Of a stretch of DNA of 64,000 nucleotides, positions 12,335-22,736 are shown piece by piece (the first letter of the stretch is position 1; every line of letters starts with the position of its first letter). Both the position numbers and the translations under genes were made by a program. Below the pieces are notes generated by a model, which made no database searches, had not been told where the DNA came from, and saw nothing but the letters and a program-made list of their open reading frames with translations. Source of the stretch: Hordeum vulgare subsp. vulgare (taxonomy: Eukaryota; Streptophyta; Magnoliopsida; Poales; Poaceae); contig NC_058523.1 of the NCBI RefSeq assembly GCF_904849725.1, positions 344,885,948 through 344,949,947 on the forward strand. Reading direction: 5' to 3'.

Positions 12335-12883
12335 TCATAATAATTTTCTGTAGCATGATGAAGGAATTAAAACACATAAATCATTATTATTATGACGCGG
12401 AAGGATAGAATTTTCATTACTACACACAGAAGCAAAATTCTTATCAATCATAGTAGTGGGAGCAAACTCAACAAAATAACTATCATGAGGTACTTGATTG
12501 ATATGATCTATCTGAAAAGTAAAATCATGATGACAAGTTTCATGGCTATACTTATTCTTTATAGCATAGATGTCATCACGATAATCATCATAGATAGGAG
12601 GCATGATTTCATTATAATAAATTTTCTCATCAAAACTTGGGGGACTAAAAATAGCACCTTCATCAAACATAGCATCCCCAAGCTTGTGGCCTTGCATATC
12701 ACTAGTATCATGGATATTCAGAGATTTCATACCAACAATATTGCTATCATGCTCATCATTCAAGGATATCACATTAAGCATTTTCATAAATTCTTCCTCT
12801 AGCAATTGGGCACAATATTCCGAACCATCATTTTCACAAAAGACATTCAGAAGGCGAAGAAATTGAGGCAACCTAAATTCCAT
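12335..12883 (-). CDS. RT2 orphan ORF, unknown function
   Basis: An open frame of 182 codons starts at ATG 12881-12883 (MEFRLPQF). This start was preferred over an upstream in-frame ATG because the homologous RT3 ORF begins at the same point (MEINLHQM at 53721). Shared blocks with RT3 include CAQ.L..EF.KM.NV.SLN, HKLGD and IYY..TMPPIYD. The RT2 copy lacks the Cys/His-rich middle seen in RT3. It lies directly after the primer site, where gag is expected, but I see no gag core, zinc knuckle, protease or pol motif. It is acidic and Asp/Asn/Tyr-rich. Whether it is translated is unknown; it could be a decayed gag. Confidence 0.5.
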   Translation of the reverse strand: MEFRLPQFLRLLNVFCENDGSEYCAQLLEEEFMKMLNVISLNDEHDSNIVGMKSLNIHDTSDMQGHKLGDAMFDEGAIFSPPSFDEKIYYNEIMPPIYDDYRDDIYAIKNKYSHETCHHDFTFQIDHINQVPHDSYFVEFAPTTMIDKNFASVCSNENSILPRHNNNDLCVLIPSSCYRKLL

Positions 12884-12975
12884 TTTTAGTTTTATTTTAT
12901 AAACATAAACTAGCAAAAAACAACAAACTAAAAGATTTAATTGCCATATCCTTAGATATACCTTCAAGCACTCAC

Positions 12976-12994
12976 CTCCTCAGCAACGGCGCGA
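12976..12994 (-). other. RT2 primer-binding site, degenerate
   Basis: The minus strand reads tcgcgccgttgctgaggagg just after the LTR end, a degenerate match to the tRNA-Asp-complementary tggcgccgttgccgggga. Confidence 0.6.
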
Positions 12995-13083
12995 GAAAAC
13001 TGCTTGATGTCTACTACACAACTTTATTCTTGTAGACTCTATTGGGCCTCCAAGCCGAGCACTTTATCCTCACTCATGTGCAC

Positions 13084-13186
13084 CCGGGATCAACTTCCCG
13101 GTCGGTCACCCATCCTAGAACTACTCCAAGCCGAGCACGCCCATCCTAGAACTACTCCAAGCCGAGCACGCTTAACGTGGGAGTTC
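13084..13186 (-). promoter_or_regulatory. 5S-rRNA-like region in the truncated Cassandra LTR, with internal duplication
   Basis: This is the same 5S-like core as at 13571-13645. It keeps gttaagcgtgctcgg, closer to true 5S, but has a 31-bp direct duplication that would disrupt the control-region spacing. Confidence 0.7.
13109..13170. repeat. 31-bp tandem duplication within 5S-like sequence
   Basis: 13109-13139 and 13140-13170 are the same 31 bases, beginning cccatcctagaactactcc. The complete LTR at 13464-13726 has a single copy. Confidence 0.85.
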
Positions 13187-13570
13187 TATTCGAATGGGCT
13201 CCCGAAAAAGAAGGAATTCCTTATTGATATGAGTAGTCTATCATCCCTAATAAGCCACGCTATCACATACGCCACCACTCAGAGGAACCCACGTCCTGGT
13301 CGGGCCACACGAGCATTCCCTCTTGGCACAAACATTTGTGCATCCAGTCCAGTACATGTGCCATGTCGTGTGCCACGATGGGTCACAAACGTCATGAACA
13401 CCATGACCGCACAGCTGTCTGAAAACATCTTGGTAACCGCGAGGGTCGGCTATGATACCAACTTGTAACGCCCCGTCACACCCGCCGATGGTCGTTGCTC
13501 CTGGCGGGATCTAGACTGGCCCCACATATCAATACTAGTATTTTCTACGCACTTTGTCCTCACTCATGCA

Positions 13571-13645
13571 CACTCGGGATCAACTTTCGAGTCGGTCACA
13601 CATCCTAGTACTACTCCAAGCCGAGCATGCTTAATGTGGGAGTTC
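13571..13645 (-). promoter_or_regulatory. 5S-rRNA-like region in the complete Cassandra LTR
   Basis: On the minus strand gaactcccacattaagcatg, then agtagtactaggatg and tgtgaccgactcg, follow plant 5S rRNA through its internal control region. The first third of 5S rRNA is not recognisable, so it is not a 5S gene. In Cassandra such regions are reported to act as pol III promoters. Confidence 0.75.
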
Positions 13646-14652
13646 TGTTCGAATGGGCTCCGAGAAAAGATGGAATTCCTTATTGATATGAGTAGTCTAT
13701 CATCCTTAATAGGCCAGGCTATCACATAGCTAGTGTAAACCAGCAAGCAAAATGTTGTATAAATTCTTCGTACTAAGGCCTAGGGTTCATACTTTCACTA
13801 GCGCAATCTCTCAACAATGATAACATAGTAGAATCATATGATGATCCCTCAATGTGCGACAAAGAATCACTCCAAAGTTCCTATCTAGCGGAGGACAATA
13901 AGATGAAATTGGTGTAGGTAGTAGAACCACCTCAAAGTTATTCTTTCTCATCAGTCTTCTGAGTATTCATATAGATGTCACAAACAACCCTAGAGTTCGT
14001 ACTAGAATAACACCCATGATCAAAGTTGTCACAATCGTGACTCAAGTCTTACCTTATGATCCAAACAAGCCCCTCCGATTTTATGATTTTTCTCGTAGAA
14101 TCTAAGTTTCTAGGGTCCTCCTAGTCATGATCCTATGATCCACGATCCTACCAATGAAGCTTCGACCCAATTCAGAATCTTGATTCAGACAACATTGCCC
14201 ATGATACATATCAATCAACCCTAATGCAACCTAGATACTCCAATGCCATCTCAAGTAACCGTGGGTAAGTTATACGACATGCATCAAACAATTTCAGATC
14301 TATCATATCCAATCCAACACAAAGAACATCAAGGAGCATCCCAAGATTTCTATCAGAGAACATAGTATGAAATCATGCAATCAACCCCTATGCATAGATC
14401 CCCAAGGTCACCGGAATCCTCAAGTTGATGCCATAACATATATCAAGTGAATCACTTAACCCAATGTCACTACGGGTATCCGCATGCAAGATATATATCA
14501 AGTGTTCTCAAACCAAAATATTCAATCCAACATAATGAGATCTTAAAGGGAAAGATTCAATTCATCACAACAAGGTAGCAAGGGAATAACATCATATGAT
14601 CCAGCTAGATTAGCAAGGCCCGTGATACATTAGGATGGTGTCATCTCAAGAA

Positions 14653-14684
14653 CAAGAGAGAGAGAGGGAGAGAGAGAGAGAGAT
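14653..14684. repeat. (AG)n microsatellite in the RT2 LTR
   Basis: A nearly pure ga/ag run with one ggg interruption. Confidence 0.85.
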
Positions 14685-14891
14685 TAAACACATAGCTACT
14701 GGTACATACCCTCAGCCCCGAGGGTGAACTACCCCCTCCTCATCATGGCCTCCACCGGGATGATGAATATGGCCACCGAAGATGATTTCCCCTCTCCGGC
14801 AGGGTACTAGAAAGGCTCCATATGGGTTTTTCATCGATATAGAGAGTTGCGGCGGCGGAGTAGAAGTTCTCTATTTCTTTTTGAGGGTTTT

Positions 14892-15007
14892 GGTATATTT
14901 ATAGGATTTTTCAGCGCTGGAATTAGGCTAAACAGAGCCACGTGGGCCCCACAAGCCATAAGGGCGCGACCTAGGGAGGGGGTGCACCATGTTCTCTTGT
15001 GGCCCAC
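14892..15007 (-). promoter_or_regulatory. RT2 LTR promoter: inverted repeat and TATA box
   Basis: On the minus strand ctgtgggccacaaga ... cttgtggggcccacg forms an inverted repeat (14942-15007), followed by the TATA-like cctataaatatacc at 14892-14905. The layout is the same as in RT1, RT5 and RT7. Confidence 0.65.
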
Positions 15008-15269
15008 AGGTGGCTCCCGTCCGGTGGTTCTTTGCTCAAATATTGCTTATTTCGTCCAGAAAAAATATAAAAAAAATCGGGCGATTCCGAGAACTTTCAT
15101 TTTCTGGACAAAAACAACACAATGGTAATTCTGTTGAAAACAGCGTCACTCTGGGTTAGTTCTAAATAAATCATATAAAGTGCATGAAAACCATATAAGA
15201 GTATTGTAAACATAGGCGAACATGGCATGAGTACTTCATAAATTATCGATACATTGGAGATGTATCAAG

Positions 15270-15428
15270 ATACTAGATGAACATCACCTCCAGACCGCGG
15301 CCCAGGAAGCGTACACGTGCTACGAGATGTTCAAGCGGGTCATCGACATGAGGAACTGCCTCCTACCTGAATACGTCAACGAATCGATCCACAAGCATAT
15401 TTGTGGCAGCAAGCTTCACAGGAACTAG
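15270..15428 (+). pseudogene. C-terminal ORF remnant, unidentified
   Basis: A GC-richer open frame enters from the RT2 boundary and ends at TAG 15426-15428. It includes AAQEAYTCYEMFKRVIDMRN and ends HICGSKLHRN. Its base composition differs sharply from the AT-rich sequence after the stop, as expected of the last exon of a transposase or captured gene. I do not recognise the family. The start is missing. Confidence 0.4.
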
Positions 15429-15513
15429 ATGATTTTATGATCGTTTTCCCATACTCACTCTATGCTAAAATATTTATAGTTTTAGTAGGCTCAGTTTATT
15501 ATGCATGGAATAG

Positions 15514-15691
15514 TTTACTGAGGTGTGCACCAATGTTACATTTGTAGTCACTTATGTATTTGTATGCTTAATTAGGTTATGCAATCATGTTGTTATGTGT
15601 ATACCTGTTTATTGAGTTGTGCCAATGTTATGTGTGTAGTCACTTATGTATTTGGATGTTTAATTTGGTTATGCAATCATGTTCTTCTACA
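15514..15691. repeat. Diverged tandem duplication, about 90 bp
   Basis: Two copies share gtagtcacttatgtatttg and ggttatgcaatcatgtt in the same order. They lie in the 3' region of the CACTA-like fragment. Confidence 0.7.
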
Positions 15692-15859
15692 CAGAGCATG
15701 GATGTTTGTGCAGAGACTAAGCAAATCACACCGCATATGGATTAAACTATCGAATCTGCCAGTAATGATTTCTTCAATCGTTAACAGTTCTTTACTAGCA
15801 ACCGTTTGCCCTGAACACATCCGAGAGTGACCTATACGATATACATCACACATATTATT

Positions 15860-16200
15860 ATGTGAGAAACGTTTGTGTTATTTTTTCTCATTTGAAACAG
15901 TTCATATGGGCAATGTGTTTGCCGTCTATCTCACGCATCTTGATCTACTTATCGTTTATGTTATTTTATTTAATCACAAACAGTTCATTTGGCCGGCCTG
16001 TATGATGTCTATCGCACACATTATCATCTGGCCAATCGTTTGTGTTCTGCTGGATCAACAAAAAAACTTTATGAAGGTTAACTATATGTCGTACATCGCA
16101 TACACTTCTATTTTGTTAACTATTTGTGTTATTTTGTCCCATCACAAATCGTTTATCTTGGTGATTTGTTTGACACACATCACACATGCAACTCTTTTCT
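15860..16200. repeat. Subterminal repeats of the CACTA-like fragment
   Basis: About four imperfect units of 75-95 bp each contain gtttgtgttatt, a catcacaaacagtt-like box and atcgcacacatt. The open frames across them are repeat by-products. Confidence 0.65.
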
Positions 16201-16348
16201 GAATCGTATCTGATTGATCCGCCATCGCGAACAGTTTGTATCATTGGCCACGGAGCTTTAACTATACCTTTTCAGATTGGTGGATCACACACAGTTTTTT
16301 CGAAGGGTCTCTGATTGATGTGTCGTCTTTGGACATCCAACAGTAGTG

Positions 16349-16819
16349 GTAGTACGATCTCTAGGGTTATATGTGGCACTTAGGTATGACTCAATATATT
16401 GATTGGAAAGATAAATTTGAGGTGGTTTTGCTACCACCAATAATTTCATCTCAAATTCTTCACTATTGATAAGAACTTTGGAGTGATTCCTTGTTTCGCG
16501 TTCAAGATTGCTATATGATTGAATAATGTTTATGATGTTGAGGGATTGCAACAGTGCAAGTATGAACACGAGGACTTGTTTCCAAGCATTGCAGTATCGT
16601 TTTTGCTCGCTTTTCTCACTTGTTACGCTGCTGTTTTTAGATTACAAAAACCTATATCTAATATTCATACTACACTTGTATAACCATCTCTTTGCCAAAC
16701 GACTACACATATACAATTTTCCATTGTATTAGGTCACTTGGGGACACAAGAGAATTCATGTATTTGATTGGATTGTTGTTTGAGAGTGACCATCTTCATC
16801 CTATACCTCTCATGGATTG
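16349..16819 (+). repeat. RT3 5' LTR, part 1
   Basis: It matches the complement of the RT2 LTR around 13750-14030, sharing tttgaggtggtt, aactttggagtgattc and atgttgagggat-like stretches. It ends gattg (16815-16819), the left target-site copy of RT4. Confidence 0.75.
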
Positions 16820-18231
16820 TGAGAGATCGATAGAATAGGTGTCTAGATGGGTGAATAGACTACTTGCATAAATTAAAATCCTAGCATTTCCCAATTTAAT
16901 GGTTGCAAAATTTTAGTGATTCTAACAAGTCTAGTGCACCCAACACATGCTAGTCAACAAATATTGCATCAGAAAATAAAGATTTTGCACATGTAGTAAG
17001 GAGTAGAGTTTAGGAAGATCAAACGTGAAGAAGTTAACACGACAATTTTTGGCATGGTTCTTATAGGTGGCGCTATCGTACGTCCATGTTAGTGGAGACT
17101 TGAAGCCACGGAGGGTAAGGGCAGTGAGAGTGCACGGAGGGATCCACCCACAAGGGGTCCACTCAAAAGTGGCCTTGTCCATTCCACCATAGTTTCCGTC
17201 CACACATGACTAGCCTCACTCACAGTAGATCTTCACGAAGTAGGTGATCTTCTTGCCCTTACAAACATCTTGGTTCAACTCGAGAACCTAAAATTGGAGG
17301 CTCCCAAGCGACACCTAACCAATCTAGACGGCACCACCCTCCAAAACGTAATAGATGTGGTAGAACGATGAACTCCTTGCGCTTGTGCTTCTAAAGATAG
17401 CCTCCTCAACACCCAATCACTCTCTTTCAGATTTGGCATGGGTATGAGAAATTGATCTTGTGGAAAGCAACTTGGGTAGGCTAGAAATCAAGGTTCAAAT
17501 GATAGGAATGGAATCTATTGATCTCAATACATGAGTAGGTGGCTCTCTCTCAGAAAAATGGATCTCGCAAGTGTAAGTGTGTTCTAAGTGCTTCCTCTAG
17601 AATGAGAGGTAGGTGGAGCGGTATATATATAGGCATCTCCCAAAATCCAACCGTTACACCATTATTGGCAAACTCGGTGAACCCGAAATGTTAATCTCGG
17701 TGGTACCGACTTCAAACTCGGAATTTCCGAAACTTCATATTAGCTGAACCAAAAGTTGGTCACCCAATCTCGGTAGCACCGATAGGAATGTTGGTTGTAC
17801 CGAGATGGTGGGATTGGCATAGGATCTGTCTAAGTGTAAAATCGGTATAACCGGGTGAGAAATGTTGGTGGCACCGATTTTGCATATTTGGCTTGGGACA
17901 GATATATTTTGTGGGAAGTGCTTGAGTATTTTCTGGTGGCTATCTCTAAGCACTTGAGCAACCAATTCATTATAATACCTTATCTCCTTTTAATAGTATT
18001 GGCTTTCGTATGGACTCAAAGTGATATCTCACAAAGTGTAAAATGAAAAGTATTCTTGCTTCAAGCTTGAGCCAATCCTATTCCTTCCTTCATCAAGGGG
18101 CTTCTCCACACAATCCTATAACCAAAGCTCTATATGGACTATACTTGAAATATACAAGGTAAAAGTGTTAGCCCAACAGACAATGTATGTTGTTATGAAT
18201 TATCAAAACCAAGGGAGCATAGGTGCTTTCA
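16820..18231 (-). repeat. RT4 3' LTR
   Basis: On the minus strand it starts TGAAAGCACC at 18231 and ends ...CGATCTCTCA at 16820. The partner LTR is shorter because it lacks sequence corresponding to about 17226-17568, although it has extra palindromic motifs. Confidence 0.85.
17621..17900 (-). promoter_or_regulatory. RT4 LTR promoter: palindrome cluster and TATA box
   Basis: Between about 17660 and 17900 the motif ctcggtggtaccga and variants (tcggtagcaccga, tcggtataaccg, tcggtggcaccga-like) recur. On the minus strand they lie upstream of the TATA-like tatatatatacc (17621-17632). The other LTR has a longer cluster at 35040-35350. Confidence 0.65.
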
Positions 18232-20090
18232 ATCTACCCCTTTTTGGTACTTGATGACAACATACAAACAAAGCTTCAAATAAAGATAGGCATTAGAAAA
18301 TGACAGCTTTGAAAGATACATGATAGTACAAGCTCCCCCTAAATGTGTGCAATGCCTTTTTAATGGATAGTTGCTTTGAACTGCATGGGCACACACATGG
18401 TAGAAGGACAAGACAAGTCATATAGATCTTGGCTATATGCATCAAACATATGTGAATGAAGAACTTCCATGTTCATGACTCACTCCTGCAAACAATATGT
18501 GCAAGAGACAAGAGATCATCATGAAAATAGATATGATCCATATACTTACCTTGAGGTTCTTGAGCGTCTTAGCATTAGGAGTACACTTGGGAAAACAAAT
18601 GTCAGATAACACAAGAGTACTCTATTGTAAATATGCAAAGAGCTTCAAAAGTACCAAGATATTGAAGACATATTGAAAATAGGATTTGATGATAGATATG
18701 TCTCCAAGAGAATTTTAGAACTTTCTCCCCTAAGAATGAATATGGAAGAATTTCCTCTCCCCCTGAAACATAGCATGTAGATATTGGGTGTAGGTAGAGT
18801 AAGACAAGTTCAATCCAATAGCAACGATATTTGAAACAAATTTACCTCTCTCCCCCTTAATATGTAAGGTTTGATACATCTCCCCTTAGGTAGATCTCCC
18901 TTTAGGAAAATATATCTTCCCCTATTGATATTTCTCCCTCTTTTGTGTAAGCTTTTTAGTGCTATTTCTCCCCTTTATATAGGCTCATTGGAAACTTTGA
19001 TATTTCTCCCCCTTTGGCATTAATTTCGAAAAAGGTCAGAGGTTAAGGGCTCATTGAGAGAAAATAGATCCTTCATTCTTCTCTCTTTGATAAGAGTTCC
19101 TTGAATTATCTCCCCCTATGTTAGGGATCCTGGATGTTTCTCCCTCTTATATTGTGGCACCATTGAGGGTTTCTCCCCCTAGAGAAGTTTTCTAACCCTA
19201 CAAAATAATATTAAACTCATTTTGTTTCCAAAAAATGTTCAATAAGATCTTAGAAGCCAATGAAACATTGGATCATTGATAATCTTTCTCCCCCTAAGGA
19301 AAAAGTCCAGAAAATATCAAAAAAACAAAGGCAGTGATAATATCAGAGTCACTAACGCAATGTGATTCAGTAGAACCGAGAATGAAAACAGGCCTCTCGG
19401 AGAAATCGGTTGGACCAAGTTTCCCAGATCGGTGGAACTAAGTTGCAATGAAAATCAACTCCATATCTGAAAATAGATAGAAAATAATCTAAAGATTGTT
19501 ATAAGATACCAATTGTGAAAGAAAACATAAAACAACACCAACTTTTTTTTTGAAATATACATACATATAGATGAGAGTTGAATTGTTCCAAGAAAGTATG
19601 CAATGAAAAATGTGAACCATACAAGAATCTCTGTCTAGATGTAGGGCAGTGACTAGGTCACCTATATTAGAGTATTTGACTTGAGGAGTCAAGCAAGAAT
19701 GCTTGATCATAGGTCATACTCATCGTTAAGCACAAAAATGGGGTTACTATTTTTTATTAAGACTTTTAATGTCATTGTATCACTTGAGTTTCTTTACTTC
19801 ATGACTTGGTGTAAAGCTTTATCAATAATACGAGTACATACCTTCGAAAGATGTTGATGACGTGGCATGTAGGTGAACTTGTCGTGGATGCTCAAAGTTT
19901 ATGAAGACCATCTTGAGTTGGGAGCTATCCTTCTCATTCTGGTCCACTTTTCACCTACAATGGTTAGTCATGCAAGAAAGAACACAATATATCCAAATGA
20001 CATAAGTGAATTTCATATCATATGATGGCCAAGGATATGATTTTGGTGCCTTCTTCCTCCATCTCTGAAGAAGGGGTTGTTGATACTTGG
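18232..20090 (-). other. RT4 3' non-coding region with polypurine repeats
   Basis: The terminal polypurine tract on the minus strand (aaaaaggggtagat) is at 18232-18245. From about 18725 to 19290, tctccccct or close variants occur at least twelve times, so the minus strand carries repeated aggggGAGA blocks. No credible ORF. It ends at the cttgg target site of the solo LTR. Confidence 0.7.
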
Positions 20091-22547
20091 TGTTAGAGCA
20101 TATTTCTCCATATGTGGTTTTGGTAATTAATGACGATCCCAATGGACTAATGGTTGCCTTAAGTTATATTCGAAGGATTTGTCCATATGTTCTTCTTGAA
20201 GTCCATCAGTTGGTTTCAAGGAGTTTATACGATGACCAAGGTGGTATTCAATGTATTATCCAAACATTGGACATAAAGACATAAGGTTGATCAACAAACA
20301 AAGTGTACCAGATGTACCGAGAGGGATCAAGTGATCCCATGGTATGGTAAGCATTGTTGATTATGCATTTCTGTACTAACTTATGGTCCATCTTCGTGAG
20401 AGTTCTACGTGAGGTTAGGTGTGTTTCCGTGGGCTTGCATCAAGATGAAGATCTCATACAACCCATGGAGGATGAAGTCAAGTGGTGATCGCCATCAAGA
20501 TTGCGGTGTGCAAGTTCAAGTGTAGCATCATGAAGATATCATGCTTGAAGCTTGCCATCCATTGCTGTGGCAATGGACTTGTGAAGATGTGATGAAGAGT
20601 GGCTCACCCATAGTGGAGTATGGGCGAGAAATTTACAAGTCTTCATCGAGCTAGCGCAATCAAGAAAGGTGGTCCATCTTGAGGAATTCAAGATTGTCAT
20701 CATCTAGCTCAAGTGGACTATGGGCAAGGTATAGGTTTGTCCTTGATAGGTTTTCTATTTTAAGATAGATTGTCGTACTGTCAAGGGGGGCTCTCAAGTC
20801 AGTAGCTTAATCGTATCGTTCATTGAGAGCTCAAACCATTTGCATCCTTGCATCATCTTTCTTGGTTCTTGTTTGGTGGTTCTCTTTGTGAGTTTTAAAG
20901 CTTATGGTCATCTTTATGACAAGCTCGAGTTCATCGAAAACGGAGTTCATGTGCATCTTCTATGATGTTTTCGATGTTGGAGTTTTTGCCAGTTTTTCAT
21001 TCATAGATGTTTGACATCTCTATATCATTGGCATTTTCCTTAACTTCATGTTCTTAACATTTCGGATAGCCCTTCTCGTCCTAAATCCAACAAGCTTGAG
21101 TTTTCTCAATTCGAAGTTCGTATGCGAAAGTTATGGCAGTTCAGGGTAAGCTTTCACTCTCAAGCGGAAGTACCGCTGAGGCAGAGTGGTGGTACCGCTC
21201 TAGCGGTACTACCGCTCTCCCTTGCCGGTCGCTCTTCCGCTTATATTTTTCTTCTCGCTTCTGCGGGGTCTTTTTTCCATTTTGAGCGGTAGTACCGCTC
21301 CGGCAGTAGTACCGCAGGGGCAAACGGTAGTATCGCTCCCGCGGCACTACTGCTCCAAGATCTTTGCCGTTTTCACGTTCTTCTTGAAACTTCCATGCCA
21401 GCGGAAGTACCGCTCGCCTGAGCAGTACTACCGCTTGTTCACTGACTGAGTGCATAACGGTTCGATTTGGGGAGGCCTATAAAATGGGGTCTTATTCCCC
21501 AATGGTTTTCTATCCGTTGAGCTCGTGTTCTTCCCCCATTGTTGACCTTCTTCGAGCTTGCTAACTCTCAATCCCACCAATGATTCTTGCTAGTTCTTGA
21601 GGGAAAAGAGAGAGGAGATCTAGATCCACATTTCCACCAATCACTTTCTCCTCTATGTGAGGGGAACCCCTTGGCTCTTGATCTTGGAGTTCTTTGTGAG
21701 CTCCTTGTTCTTCCTCTCATATTCCTCCATAGCTTTTGTTGTTGTGGAGGGATTTGAGTGTGAGGGACTTGACCATTTCATGTGTTCTTGCCATTGCATT
21801 AGTTGCATCGGTTTTAGTTCTCCACAGTGATATGTGGAAGCAAAAAGTTTGAGAAGCTAATTACCCTTAGGTACTTGGTACCCTAGATATTGCTCTTCGT
21901 GGATGCTTTGGCGTCCTAGAAGCTTCGTGCTTCCTTGGAGCTCAATCATTGTGGTGTAAAGCTCCGGGCAAGCGTCGGGGTCTCCAAATAAGTTTTGGAG
22001 ATTGCCTCGAGCATTTGAGGTTACCTCGAAGCCATATTTCATTGTGGTGAAGGTTCATGGTGTCGCTGGGAGCCTCCAATTAAGTTTTTGAGATTGGCCC
22101 AACCGTGTTTGTATGGGTTCGCTGACCACCCTCAAGGGTCCCTTAGTGGAATCACAACATCTTGCATTGTGCGAGGGCGTGAGGATATTATGGTTGCCTT
22201 AGTGGCATCTTGGGGAGAATTGTGCCTCCACACCGCTCCAAACGGAGATGTCTGAACTTTGGGATACATCATCGTCTCCGCGTGCCTTGGTTATCTCTTA
22301 CCCGAGCCCTTTACTTATGCACTTTACTTTGTGATAGCCATATTGTTTCTTGTTATATATCTTTCTATCACTTAGTTGTTTATCTTTCTTAGTATAAGTT
22401 GTTGGTGCACATAGGTGAGCCTAGTTGTTTTAGGTTTTGTGCTTGACAAATTAAACATTAGTTTATTCCGCATTTGTTCAATCCTTAACCGTAATTATTT
22501 TACAGCGCCTATTCACCCCGCCTCTAGGCGACATCCACGTCCTTTCA
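20091..22547 (+). mobile_element. Solo LTR 1, TSD CTTGG
   Basis: Begins TGTTAGAGCATA and ends CGTCCTTTCA, with perfect 5-bp target duplications cttgg at 20086-20090 and 22548-22552. No primer site, internal region or second LTR follows, so it is a solo LTR of 2457 bp within the RT4 3' region. The palindrome cluster and TATA box suggest a Copia/Sirevirus LTR; the superfamily is not certain. Confidence 0.85.
21165..21486 (+). promoter_or_regulatory. Solo LTR 1 promoter: palindrome cluster and TATA box
   Basis: agcggtactaccgct and close variants (gcggtagtaccgct, gcggaagtaccgct) recur from about 21165 to 21440. A TATA-like ctataaaat follows at 21478-21486. Confidence 0.65.
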
Positions 22548-22736
22548 CTTGGCTAAGTCAAGATTAATTTTCATGCGAGTTGATGGAATCTTGGGAAGTT
22601 TATTTCTTTAAAGTACCTACAAAAGATTAGATGCAATACAAAGGAGCATAGTTTTCCAAGATATAATATAGTGTCAAATCAATGGCATCAAGGAATAGAC
22701 AATCGAGATCATGCCCTTGCATGCATCCGAGTGAGT

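Larger units (their letters stand above)
13053..13726 (-). mobile_element. Cassandra-type TRIM retrotransposon
   Basis: The two LTRs share a 5S-rRNA-like core. The complete one (13464-13726, 263 bp) reads TGTGATAGCC...CGTTACA on the minus strand. The other (about 13053-13267) has lost its outer end. Between them lie about 196 bp with an initiator tRNA-Met primer site, tggtatcatagcc, at 13448-13460 (minus strand), and no ORF. This is the published Cassandra layout: tiny, non-coding, with 5S sequence in the LTRs. The truncated outer end sits on the microhomology ctccaag shared with the surrounding LTR, so no target duplication is visible. Confidence 0.85.
9666..15267 (-). mobile_element. RT2: long-LTR non-autonomous gypsy-type element, 3' end lost
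   Basis: Read on the minus strand, a 5' LTR (15267 down to 13005) is followed by a degenerate tRNA-Asp primer site, a short orphan ORF and a long non-coding region. The polypurine tract and 3' LTR are missing. The sequence changes abruptly near 9665 into the inverted gag fragment. RT3 belongs to the same family. No pol domain is present. Confidence 0.75.
13005..15267 (-). repeat. RT2 5' LTR, with a Cassandra insertion
   Basis: On the minus strand it begins TGATACATCTCC at 15267 and ends ...GTAGACATCA at 13005, giving TG...CA ends. About 1.6 kb remains once the inserted TRIM is removed. The same LTR family occurs in plus orientation at 16349-16819 and 35728-35844. Confidence 0.8.
15268..16348 (+). 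mobile_element. CACTA-like DNA transposon, 3' fragment
   Basis: The right end reads ...cagtagtg at 16341-16348, the complement of a CACTA-type terminus (CACTACTG). Subterminal repeats and a possible C-terminal coding remnant lie inside it. The left end is cut where RT2 begins. The class assignment rests on the terminus and repeat style only. Confidence 0.5.

Noticed and set aside
13084..13645. 5S ribosomal RNA genes on the minus strand
   Set aside because: Only the middle and end of 5S is recognisable, and both copies lie inside TG...CA LTRs around a Met-tRNA primer site, so this is a Cassandra TRIM.
15579..16202. Hydrophobic Cys/His-rich ORFs
   Set aside because: They run across tandem and subterminal repeats of the CACTA-like fragment.
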